From Candidatus Aminicenantota bacterium (GTDB lineage Bacteria > Acidobacteriota > Aminicenantia > S016-38): 10,802 bases of DNA. Below the pieces are notes generated by a model, which worked only from the letters and a program-made list of their open reading frames with translations, ran no database searches and was not told where the DNA came from. The translations under genes were made by a program, and so were the position numbers. Of this stretch, positions 1-6,274 are shown one piece after another. How positions within the stretch are numbered: the first letter of the stretch is position 1; every line of letters begins with the position of its first letter. Location of the stretch: positions 1-10,802 of the forward strand of contig JAGHBF010000153.1 of the NCBI GenBank assembly GCA_021161165.1, given 5' to 3'.

Positions 1-1215
1 AAGTACAGTTGTGTGATGTTTTCCTCCAAAGTAATTCCCTATTTCCTTTAGTGGTAAATTTAGAATTTTTTTGCTTAAATACATTGCCACCTGTCTTGGA
101 AGTGTTATGCTTCTGACATTTGTTTTACTTTTTATTTTTTCTGGTTCCACATTAAAAACCTCTCCAACTCTTTCAACAATGGAATCAACTGTTATAGATG
201 GTAAGCCTTCTTCTAAAACATCGGTTATAGTTCTTAATGCTTCTTTTGCCAGCTGGATTGTTATAGGTTCCTTTTTTAAGGTCGCAAGGGCCTTTAATCT
301 TATAAGTGCTCCCTCCAACTGTCTTACATTGGACTTTATCTTCATCGCAATATATTCAGCCACATCTCCTGGTAGATCAAAGTTCTCAAGTTCAGCTTTT
401 TTAAGAAGAATTGCGATTCTTGTCTCAAGCTCAGGAGGTTGAATGTCAGCAATTAAACCCCATTCGAACCTTGATAGAATCCTGTCCTCAAGTCCTTCTA
501 TATCTTTTGGAGGTCTATCACTTGAAAGAACTATCTGCTTCTGGGAATCGTAAAGAGTATTAAAAAGATGAAACAATTGAATTTTTGTTTGTTCCTTTCC
601 GGACAAAAATTGGATGTCGTCTATTAAAAGAACATCAACTTTTCTGTATTTTTCCTTAAAATCTATAATTTTATCGTTTCTAAGATAAGCCACCATCTCA
701 TTCATAAATTTCTCTGTTGTTGTGTAAACCACAATAAGTTCTGGTCGGCTTTTTATTATAAAATGTCCAATTGCATTTAAAAGATGGGTTTTTCCAAGAC
801 CAACCCCCCCATATATGAAAAGAGGGTTATAACTACTACTTGGAGATTTTGCAACAGCAAGTGCTGCAGAGTAAGCAAACTGATTTGATGAAGCCACAAC
901 AAAATTTTCAAAAGTATACTTTGGATTAAGCATTAAGGTAATGTTTTTTCTATCCTGTTTTTTTGTTACTTCTTCTCCTTCCTCCTCATGGAAAATTTTA
1001 ACCTGATAATTTTTTTGAAGAACATCTTTTAATATCAACTCAAAAATATCAGGGAAATTTTCCCTGAACATTTTTTTAAAGCTCGGATTAGGTGCTCTTA
1101 CGTAAAGAACATTACCAACTTTTCCCACATACACCAGAGGTTTAAACCAGGTTTCAAAAGTGAAAGGGTCAACTCTTGATTCGATCTCCTTTATTATATC
1201 CTTCCAAATTTTCAT
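1..1215 (-). CDS. dnaA: Chromosomal replication initiator DnaA (C-terminus cut off by window edge)
   Basis: DnaA is the AAA+ ATPase that binds DnaA boxes and opens oriC. 405 residues are readable before the window ends. Domain I covers about 1-75 (start MKIWKDIIKEIESRVDPFTF). The AAA+ core runs from about 95 to 330, with Walker A GGVGLGKT at 136-143, Walker B LLIDD at 196-200, a box VII-type arginine near SSDRPP (231-236), and sensor 2 VRQLEGAL (297-304). Domain IV starts near 335 and reaches the helix-turn-helix signature EIGNYFGGKHHTTV; only the last few dozen residues are missing. The linker (domain II) is short, about 20 residues. The ATG at 1215 gives the canonical domain I start, but its AGGGAG touches the ATG. 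An in-frame GTG at 1233 would add six residues. The gene is last in the block, 42 bp after the barrel gene, and probably has its own promoter and DnaA-box leader. Identity is certain; the start codon is not. Confidence 0.97.
   Translation of the reverse strand, partial: MKIWKDIIKEIESRVDPFTFETWFKPLVYVGKVGNVLYVRAPNPSFKKMFRENFPDIFELILKDVLQKNYQVKIFHEEEGEEVTKKQDRKNITLMLNPKYTFENFVVASSNQFAYSAALAVAKSPSSSYNPLFIYGGVGLGKTHLLNAIGHFIIKSRPELIVVYTTTEKFMNEMVAYLRNDKIIDFKEKYRKVDVLLIDDIQFLSGKEQTKIQLFHLFNTLYDSQKQIVLSSDRPPKDIEGLEDRILSRFEWGLIADIQPPELETRIAILLKKAELENFDLPGDVAEYIAMKIKSNVRQLEGALIRLKALATLKKEPITIQLAKEALRTITDVLEEGLPSITVDSIVERVGEVFNVEPEKIKSKTNVRSITLPRQVAMYLSKKILNLPLKEIGNYFGGKHHTTVL
1049..1067. repeat. 19-bp perfect palindrome inside dnaA (domain I)
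   Basis: Arms TCAGGGAAA (1049-1057) and TTTCCCTGA (1059-1067) are perfect inverted copies around a single central base. The site lies in codons for RENFPD of DnaA domain I. A related dyad, AGGGAA-AC-TTCCCT, sits at 1411-1424 in the end of the upstream barrel gene; both copies are preceded on the plus strand by the same ATATC. Function is unknown and chance is possible, since both copies encode Phe-Pro-Asp-Ile. Confidence 0.35.
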
Positions 1216-1225
1216 CTCCCTAAAA

Positions 1226-1257
1226 ATTTCCACAAATTTTCCACATTTTGTGGAAAA
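1226..1257. promoter_or_regulatory. Cluster of three DnaA boxes with a perfect inverted repeat, in the dnaA leader
   Basis: Three DnaA-box-like nonamers fill the gap before dnaA. They are ATTTCCACA at 1226-1234 (+), TTTTCCACA at 1237-1245 (+), and TGTGGAAAA at 1249-1257, which is TTTTCCACA on the minus strand. The last two face each other across a TTT spacer and form a perfect 21-bp inverted repeat ending right at the stop codon of the barrel gene. TTTTCCACA differs by one base from the classical TTATCCACA. Lying between the predicted promoter and the dnaA start, the cluster is well placed for DnaA to repress its own gene. It could also be a satellite of oriC. A weak RNA hairpin is possible, but the low-GC stem makes a terminator unlikely. 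Confidence 0.7.
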
Positions 1258-4059
1258 TTAGAAGTCGTAACCTATCCAGAAATTATAAACAGAATATAGA
1301 GTTTTTCTCAAGTCAGTTCTTTTTACATATTCAATATGTATGGGAAAAGAAAATAAGAATAATTCCACCCCGTACCCGTAAGATGCAATTGCATCCACAA
1401 GCCGTATATCAGGGAAACTTCCCTCTGCAAATTTAAATGGGTAGCTTCCATATTTTGCTCCTCCCAAATCAAAGAATAGAACTCCTCTTATTGGCCCAAT
1501 ATCTCCGATGGCTGTATATGTGATGTAGGTAATGGGAAATCTGAACTCAGCATTAAAGAAGAAAGTTTGAGTTCCCAGGATTGCTCTGTAGCCCACACTT
1601 CTTATTTCATTATTTCCACCGATATAGCTCAGGAATGGGGTTTTTCCAAAACTCCCATTGTAATATGCGCGGAAGGCCAGAAGAAAATCTCTTCCAATAT
1701 TTATGTATTTTCTTGCATCCACAGAAATTGAATAGTTGTCTATTTTATGGTCTCCACCAAGAGGAAAAGCTTTCCCAAAATAAAGATTTAAGGTATCTCC
1801 GCTAATAGGACCGAAACTTTTAAATCTTGTTGTTTCCCTCACCAACTGAAGGTCTACATTGAAAAATGTTCCAGAATAAAAGAAATATTTCCCGGAAGGA
1901 AGTAAAGTCCCTGTATTTTCTTTTATATTCAGAATTCCTGCAGACCCTTCTACTCTATGGTAAAAGTCAAAAGGATAGTAAAAGGTAAAATTGGCTCCTG
2001 TAAGCTTTCTTAATACTATGCTTGGGACATAACCGTAATATTGGGGGTAATAATATCCGAAGAAATAGTAAAGCTTATATTGAAAACCATTAAGGCTCCA
2101 CCAGAGTCTCCTTTTCTGATTTACAAATCCAAGATGATAAGATTGATAATAGTAATCGTTGGAAGCATAGAAAAAGAGAGTGTGGTCAGCAAAAATATCA
2201 GAGAAGGAAAGATAAGCAGAAGTGAAAAGTCTACCGTCAGTTGAATAAGCAATTGAAATAGGCGTTGTAAAATCGAGGGAAAGCTTCCCGATGCCTTTTC
2301 TCAGGCGAATCTTATTCTCCTGGATTTTAGCAGCCGGAGTGGACCAGGCAATTTTCCTCTCTTTTTCTATATATTTTTGTTTTATATCGGGTTCGGTTTT
2401 ATAGAGACGAAAGTTATTCCTGAAATAGCCGGTAAAATAAATTTCACCATCTTTAAACTGAGGAAAGAAGCATCCTGTTGAGACCCTTGTGTATCGTTTA
2501 ACCTCCATGGTTTTTATATTAATTGAGTAAAGGTCAAAACCACCTTCCCTGTTGGATGAAAAAATAATGTTTTCGTTGTCCATAAAGCTCGGGTTAATAT
2601 CAACCCCATTTTTAAAAGTAATCTGACGGATATTTGACATTTTTGGAAAATCTGTAATAAAAATATGCTCTTCCTTTCCTATGGTTGCGGTAAAAGCAAG
2701 GGTCTTTTCATCCGGAGATATTGCAACTTCTTTTATATAAAAATTGCCAGGTGATAACCTTCTTATCCTTCCATTATCAAGGTTAACCTCAAAGATGAAG
2801 GCGTTTTTCTTTTGAAAACCCGTGAAGATCACTTTTTTCCCATCGCTGCTAAAAGTTGGAGATGAGGGATTATAAACGTCTTTTAATTTAATTTGTTTAA
2901 GCAATTTTCCCTTAAAGGAATCTATTATGAAAAGCCTGTAATATTTTGTTCTTTTTCCAAAAAACGCCATTTTTTCGCCAGTTTTGTTCCATGCGATTCC
3001 TCTTCCGGAAGACGGGTCATAACCGAAGCGGATTTTTTGATATTTTAATGTTATGCCAGGGGTAATATTCCTTAAAACCCTTCCGTCTCGCATTGAGATT
3101 AAGACAATATCGTAGTCTGCCTGAGAGTAATTAACAGTAAGAATAGCAGCCACCTCTCCCGATGGAGAAAGCTGGTATGAAAATATATAAGTATAGGGAA
3201 ATTTTGGGGAAATAGCGACCCCATAATCATCTGGCATGTCTCTTCTTAGATACTCTGCGAATCTTTTCCTGAGATAATGCTTAAACTGACTGTGGAAAAT
3301 TTCTCTCTCCAAATGAAAGGTATTTTTTATAGGATTTGTGTATCTTACAATTCTGTACTTTTTTACCTCCCACCAGAGTTTCCTTACCCCTGTCATACCG
3401 TATTTATCTCTTATAAAGTCAAAAAGTGCGTGTCCAAAATCATAGGGTACACGACCGCTACCCCCAATGAGACCCCCTGTTCTTGATATCTGGGGAACCA
3501 TATCATTGGCTACAGCATCAACAATCGTGACCACGGGGAAAGGTTCCCAATCTCCTGTTGCAAATTCAGCGAAGCCTTCCATCATCCAAAGAGGGACCTG
3601 AATCCTGAAGATGGAAGAGGGGGATAGTCCTTCATACAGAATGTAAAATTCAAAAATATGTGTCAATTCGTGATTTATAAGCCTTTTTAACTGGAAAGGA
3701 GAAAGGTCTGCAGGAATTACAACCCTTCTTCTAAAGGGTTCTGAAAACCCAAGGATTTCTTCTGGGACGATTCCCGGATAAAGATTGGTCTGTTCAAAGT
3801 CAAAATGGTTCTTGTAGTAAATTATAGGGATTTTTTCCTTTATTTCCACCCCTGTTAGAAGCTTTAATTTTTCGTAGCACTGCTCAGCATATGCAGCTAT
3901 TTCAGGAAGCCTTTCTCTATCATAAAAGAGAATTCTAAAATGTTGAGTATGGTATTCCTTCCATTTAAAATCGTTGTAAATGACCTTGTTTTTCCCAAAA
4001 TAAGGGATGAGCTGAGAAAAAACAAGGAATGGAATAAAAATTGCCAGAATTTTTTTCAT
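1258..4059 (-). CDS. Outer-membrane protein: HExxH metalloprotease + TolB-like propeller + Omp85-like barrel
   Basis: The protein has 933 residues and an N-terminal signal peptide (MKKILAIFIPFLVFSQL). Residues 35-270 look like a gluzincin-type zinc peptidase (peptidase MA-like): HELTH at 130-134 supplies the two His ligands and catalytic Glu131, and WMMEGFAEF at 158-166 supplies the downstream Glu (161 or 165). Residues 290-560 carry PD40/WD40-like repeats of TolB type (for example LSPSGEVAAIL, FSSDGKKVIF, ISPDEKTLAF, NIIFSSNREGGFDLY). From about 590 to the end is an aromatic-rich beta-barrel of the Omp85/BamA type, with the RSVGYR motif near 820-825, EFRFPIT at 838-844, and a C-terminal phenylalanine (WIGYDF) that fits a BAM targeting signal. 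No POTRA domains are seen. The ribosome binding site GAGGT overlaps the end of the upstream lipoprotein gene, 3 bp away. Substrate and partners are unknown; an outer-membrane location is inferred. Confidence 0.85.
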   Translation of the reverse strand: MKKILAIFIPFLVFSQLIPYFGKNKVIYNDFKWKEYHTQHFRILFYDRERLPEIAAYAEQCYEKLKLLTGVEIKEKIPIIYYKNHFDFEQTNLYPGIVPEEILGFSEPFRRRVVIPADLSPFQLKRLINHELTHIFEFYILYEGLSPSSIFRIQVPLWMMEGFAEFATGDWEPFPVVTIVDAVANDMVPQISRTGGLIGGSGRVPYDFGHALFDFIRDKYGMTGVRKLWWEVKKYRIVRYTNPIKNTFHLEREIFHSQFKHYLRKRFAEYLRRDMPDDYGVAISPKFPYTYIFSYQLSPSGEVAAILTVNYSQADYDIVLISMRDGRVLRNITPGITLKYQKIRFGYDPSSGRGIAWNKTGEKMAFFGKRTKYYRLFIIDSFKGKLLKQIKLKDVYNPSSPTFSSDGKKVIFTGFQKKNAFIFEVNLDNGRIRRLSPGNFYIKEVAISPDEKTLAFTATIGKEEHIFITDFPKMSNIRQITFKNGVDINPSFMDNENIIFSSNREGGFDLYSINIKTMEVKRYTRVSTGCFFPQFKDGEIYFTGYFRNNFRLYKTEPDIKQKYIEKERKIAWSTPAAKIQENKIRLRKGIGKLSLDFTTPISIAYSTDGRLFTSAYLSFSDIFADHTLFFYASNDYYYQSYHLGFVNQKRRLWWSLNGFQYKLYYFFGYYYPQYYGYVPSIVLRKLTGANFTFYYPFDFYHRVEGSAGILNIKENTGTLLPSGKYFFYSGTFFNVDLQLVRETTRFKSFGPISGDTLNLYFGKAFPLGGDHKIDNYSISVDARKYINIGRDFLLAFRAYYNGSFGKTPFLSYIGGNNEIRSVGYRAILGTQTFFFNAEFRFPITYITYTAIGDIGPIRGVLFFDLGGAKYGSYPFKFAEGSFPDIRLVDAIASYGYGVELFLFSFPIHIEYVKRTDLRKTLYSVYNFWIGYDF
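1282..1311 (-). promoter_or_regulatory. Predicted sigma-70-type promoter for dnaA, inside the 3' end of the barrel gene
   Basis: On the minus strand a TTGAGA -35 element (1306-1311, 5 of 6 matches to TTGACA) is followed after 18 bp by a perfect TATAAT -10 element (1282-1287). Transcription would start near 1275, about 60 nt before the dnaA ATG at 1215, so the DnaA boxes would lie in the early transcribed region. The elements fall in the last codons of the upstream gene (TTG AGA ... TAT AAT encodes LR...YN). Coding constraint could mimic them, but the fit and the location are good. Confidence 0.5.
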
Positions 4060-4062
4060 GGC

Positions 4063-4644
4063 TTACCTCAATAAGTAGTGAGTCATTCTTATTTTTTGAT
4101 AGGATACATCTGCCAGGAAGGAAGAAGTTATTCTTTGTAAAACGGCGTAAAGGGCAAAAACAGAAGATTCATATTCTGGAAAATTCATTTTTTCTTTTAT
4201 ACACCTATGATAATCAGCTTTTTTTATACTAAAACAGAGCTCTATATTCAACACTTTTACAGGGACAAGGCTTCCATCTATTCCTCTTTGCAAGATGTTA
4301 CCTGCAGCCGAGTATTTATCAAACATGTCACTTCTATAGACCTTATAGGCACGGGAAAGATAAGCTTTGTATTCAACCTTTAGCTGGGGATGTCCTTTGC
4401 CTTTGAGAACTTTTATGTGTCCCTGGTTCTCAAGCTCATTTTTGAGAAATTCTTCTACCTGTCCCTTAAAGTCCTGTATTTCTACAAGATCGTTTTTGAG
4501 AGACTTTTCTTCAACAATAAGATAAATTGAAGTTAGTTTTTCTTTAATTCTTGGGGGCTTCATAACTTCCACTTCTACCCTATAAACGTGATTACACCCC
4601 AAAAACAGAAAGATGAGAGTTATAAACAAAAAAGCCCTCTTCAT
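4063..4644 (-). CDS. Putative small outer-membrane lipoprotein, unknown function
   Basis: The protein has 193 residues and begins with a lipoprotein-type signal (MKRAFLFITLIFLFLGC), with Cys17 as the likely lipidated residue. No family is recognised with confidence. The layout is a short beta strand (SIYLIVEE), a helix (QVEEFLKNELENQG), strands (HPQLKVEYKAYLSRAY and VKVLNIELCFSIKK) and a C-terminal helix. It loosely resembles small periplasmic-facing lipoproteins such as LptE or the DUF4136 type, but this rests on pattern only. The ATG overlaps the stop of the TPR gene (ATGA), with GGGAG 7 nt upstream, and the stop lies 3 bp before the barrel gene. Tight coupling on both sides suggests the three products act together at the outer membrane. 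Confidence 0.7.
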   Translation of the reverse strand: MKRAFLFITLIFLFLGCNHVYRVEVEVMKPPRIKEKLTSIYLIVEEKSLKNDLVEIQDFKGQVEEFLKNELENQGHIKVLKGKGHPQLKVEYKAYLSRAYKVYRSDMFDKYSAAGNILQRGIDGSLVPVKVLNIELCFSIKKADYHRCIKEKMNFPEYESSVFALYAVLQRITSSFLADVSYQKIRMTHYLLR

Positions 4645-4994
4645 TTCTTTTCTCCCTTTTGTTTTTTTCCCTTTTCTCTATGTTTCTTTGTTAACTCCAG
4701 AAATATTGCATAGTTTGAACGGATTTCCCTGTTTGTCGGAGCCAGAGAGAGGGCTTTTTCATAGCATTTTTTAGCATTCTCAAAGTCTCCAAGGGCTTCA
4801 TATGCGACTGCCATGTTGTTATAAACCTCTGCCGTTTCTCTGTACTTTGCAGCCCTTTTAAATCTGTAGAGGGCTTCCTTCCACAGCCTGTATTTTGCTG
4901 ACCTTATTCCAAGATCCAGGTTATATTTATAAAAATCAGGACTGCAAAAGGAGAGAAAAAGGAAGGGAAGTAATAGAAGAACAAACCTTTTCAT
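4641..4994 (-). CDS. Small exported TPR protein, possible lipoprotein
   Basis: The protein has 117 residues if translation starts at the ATG at 4994, which gives a clean signal sequence (MKRFVLLLLPFLFLSFCSPD). A TTG at 5033 is possible but would add a poor 13-residue extension. Cys17 could be lipidated, but Phe at position -1 is atypical for a lipobox, so it may instead be cleaved by signal peptidase I or stay anchored. Residues 30-98 form about two tetratricopeptide repeats (clear unit: AEVYNNMAVAYEALGDFENA then KKCYEKALSLAPTN). The tail is strongly basic (KKHREKGKKQKGEKK). TPRs mediate protein-protein contacts, so a scaffold or adaptor role for the neighbouring lipoprotein and barrel protein is plausible. 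It overlaps the lipoprotein gene by ATGA and lacks a clear Shine-Dalgarno. Confidence 0.75.
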   Translation of the reverse strand: MKRFVLLLLPFLFLSFCSPDFYKYNLDLGIRSAKYRLWKEALYRFKRAAKYRETAEVYNNMAVAYEALGDFENAKKCYEKALSLAPTNREIRSNYAIFLELTKKHREKGKKQKGEKK

Positions 4995-5001
4995 AGTTTC
5001 A

Positions 5002-5033
5002 ATTATATAACAATCCAAAAGGAAAAAAAACAA
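5002..5033 (-). promoter_or_regulatory. Possible weak promoter before the TPR gene
   Basis: The 54-bp gap between the acyltransferase stop (5049) and the TPR gene ATG (4994) holds a perfect TATAAT on the minus strand (5002-5007), but only poor -35 candidates: a T-run at normal spacing, or TTGTTT at 5028-5033 with a 20-bp spacer. Transcription would begin almost at the ATG, giving a leaderless message, which would fit the missing Shine-Dalgarno. The T8 tract upstream has no strong stem, so a terminator is not supported. Confidence 0.25.
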
Positions 5034-5048
5034 TTTAAGTCCGGTAGA

Positions 5049-5801
5049 TTAATTCCGATTTTTTTTCTCACCTCTTTTTCTTAGTACCTTTCCGGGTGAG
5101 CCCACGATAATGCTAAGGGGTTCATACTCATCTTTTAGAAGAGTGTTTGCTCCCACCACGCAACCCCTTCCAAGCCTTGTTCCATCTAACACTACTACAG
5201 AGGCTCCGAGCCAACAATCCTCCTCAATTATGATTCCCCTGCTTTCTTTGATCCCCTGTTCTACAATAGGTTTTTCTGGATCTTCAAATTCGTGTTCTCC
5301 TCCGGCAACCAGGTAACAGTGCCCTGCAATAAAGGTTAAGTCTTTAATTTTAATTGAGGAATTTGAGTATATTGTAACGTTTGCAGAAACGTTTACTTCA
5401 TTTCCAATTTCAATACTGCCCCTTTTGCACGAAAGGGTGGAGTTTCTTGCGAAAAGTGAACCAGAGCCTATTTTTATTTCCCCCTGTTTTGCATCTATCA
5501 TTACATAATCATCAAAAAAAACATTGTTTCCGATTTCAATATTCCACGGATTTCTTATGATCATGCCTCGCCCGAATACAACCCCTTTTCCAATTTTCCT
5601 GAAGAGTGGCTTAAAAAATATCTTTCTTAGAACGTATCCAAGCGCACCAGGGATATTTGTAAAGCAGGTGATAGCGAATTCATAATACAGGAATTTTAAT
5701 ATACCTACTTTTCCGCTTGCCAGTTCTCTGTACTTTTTTAATGCTGAGGATCTTTCCTTCAGAAGGTCTCTGGTCTCTAATGTTTCACGTGAAACATTCA
5801 T
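5049..5801 (-). CDS. Left-handed beta-helix (hexapeptide repeat) acyltransferase
   Basis: The protein has 250 residues. Residues 1-70 form an N-terminal extension with a hydrophobic stretch (VGILKFLYYEFAITCF, 32-47) that may sit on the membrane. Residues 71-240 show hexapeptide-repeat periodicity (IEIGNNVFF, IKIGSGSLF, IEIGNEVNV, then IIEEDCWLGASVVVLDGTRLGRGCVVGANTLL), ending in the SIIVGSPGKVLR motif typical of the maltose/galactoside O-acetyltransferase and WbbJ group. His170 (GGEHEF) is a candidate catalytic base. The acyl donor is probably acetyl-CoA or a related thioester and the acceptor a sugar, perhaps on LPS or another envelope glycan given the kds neighbours; this is inferred. The ATG overlaps the kdsC stop (ATGA), with AAGGAA 6 nt upstream. 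Codons 2-7 are a perfect parS site, which fixes the N-terminal sequence NVSRET. Confidence 0.85.
   Translation of the reverse strand: MNVSRETLETRDLLKERSSALKKYRELASGKVGILKFLYYEFAITCFTNIPGALGYVLRKIFFKPLFRKIGKGVVFGRGMIIRNPWNIEIGNNVFFDDYVMIDAKQGEIKIGSGSLFARNSTLSCKRGSIEIGNEVNVSANVTIYSNSSIKIKDLTFIAGHCYLVAGGEHEFEDPEKPIVEQGIKESRGIIIEEDCWLGASVVVLDGTRLGRGCVVGANTLLKDEYEPLSIIVGSPGKVLRKRGEKKNRN
5781..5796. other. parS: parS centromere site (ParB loading site)
   Basis: The 16-bp palindrome TGTTTCACGTGAAACA matches the widely conserved bacterial parS consensus at every position. ParB binds such sites, loads as a CTP-dependent clamp and spreads, and ParA and SMC then act on the complex. Here it lies in codons 2-7 of the acyltransferase gene, about 4.9 kb from the 3' end of parB and 4.6 kb from the dnaA start, which fits an origin-proximal location. 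It is the only full match seen in the window. Confidence 0.95.
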
Positions 5802-6274
5802 TTTCTATTCCTTAATATCAGCTCCACCAGTTCCCTCAGAGCCCCTTCGCCTCCTTTTGAGCCCAGGATAATTTCAGCCCTTTTTTTTACCTCTTCTACC
5901 GCGTCTGAAACAGCTGCTCCAAGTCCTGCCTCATCCATTGCCGGGATGTCCTGAATATCATCCCCGAGGAAAATAGCTTCTCCCTTTTTCAACCCATATT
6001 TTTCCATTATCTTTCTCATAATAGGAGCCTTTTCCATAACACCAAAAAAAGCGTCTTCTATACCAAGTTTCCTGGCTCTTTTTTCCGAAGCCCTTGAATT
6101 TAGGCCTGAAATTATAGCGATCTTTATCCCTGCTTTTTTTGCCAGATAAACAGCCATGCCGTCTTTCACATTGAAAGTTTTTAATGGTTCATTCATACCT
6201 TCGATGTAATAAAGTTTCCCATCTGTCAGAGTCCCATCAATATCTACTCCTATTAATTTTATTTTGCTCAACAT
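5798..6274 (-). CDS. kdsC: 3-deoxy-D-manno-octulosonate 8-phosphate phosphatase
   Basis: KdsC removes the phosphate from Kdo-8-phosphate to give Kdo in the cytoplasm. The protein has 158 residues from the ATG at 6274, close to the compact HAD phosphatases of this family. It shows HAD motif I DIDGT (Asp11 nucleophile, Asp13 general acid/base) followed by LTDG, motif II in IISG, motif IV GDDIQDIP, and the C-terminal GGEGALRE segment characteristic of KdsC. The ATG overlaps the kdsD stop as TGATG, with GGAG 8 nt upstream. A GTG at 6295 would add seven residues but is less likely. The 3' end overlaps the acyltransferase start by ATGA. No cap domain is present, as expected for the tetrameric C0-type enzyme. 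Confidence 0.95.
   Translation of the reverse strand: MLSKIKLIGVDIDGTLTDGKLYYIEGMNEPLKTFNVKDGMAVYLAKKAGIKIAIISGLNSRASEKRARKLGIEDAFFGVMEKAPIMRKIMEKYGLKKGEAIFLGDDIQDIPAMDEAGLGAAVSDAVEEVKKRAEIILGSKGGEGALRELVELILRNRK

Noticed and set aside
71..442. Plus-strand open frame of 123 codons
   Set aside because: It is antisense to the dnaA coding region, which translates into a full, conserved DnaA; no ribosome site or family resemblance.
1151..1166. GTTTCA...GTGAAA string resembling a second parS
   Set aside because: The half-sites are spaced wrongly and lack the central CACGTG, so it does not match the parS consensus.
1237..1257. Inverted repeat after the barrel gene stop read as a transcription terminator
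   Set aside because: The stem has only three G-C pairs and is not followed by a proper U-tract; paired DnaA boxes explain it better.
1382..1395. 14-bp palindrome GATGCAATTGCATC upstream of the dnaA promoter
   Set aside because: It encodes Asp-Ala-Ile-Ala in the barrel gene; single copy with no recognised regulator, so chance is the simplest reading.
3291..3299. Single DnaA-box-like TGTGGAAAA in the barrel gene
   Set aside because: Isolated in coding DNA with no neighbouring boxes; expected by chance in AT-rich sequence.
5021..5048. T8 tract after the acyltransferase stop as a rho-independent terminator
   Set aside because: No stable GC-rich stem precedes the T-run; only 3-4 bp pairings are possible.
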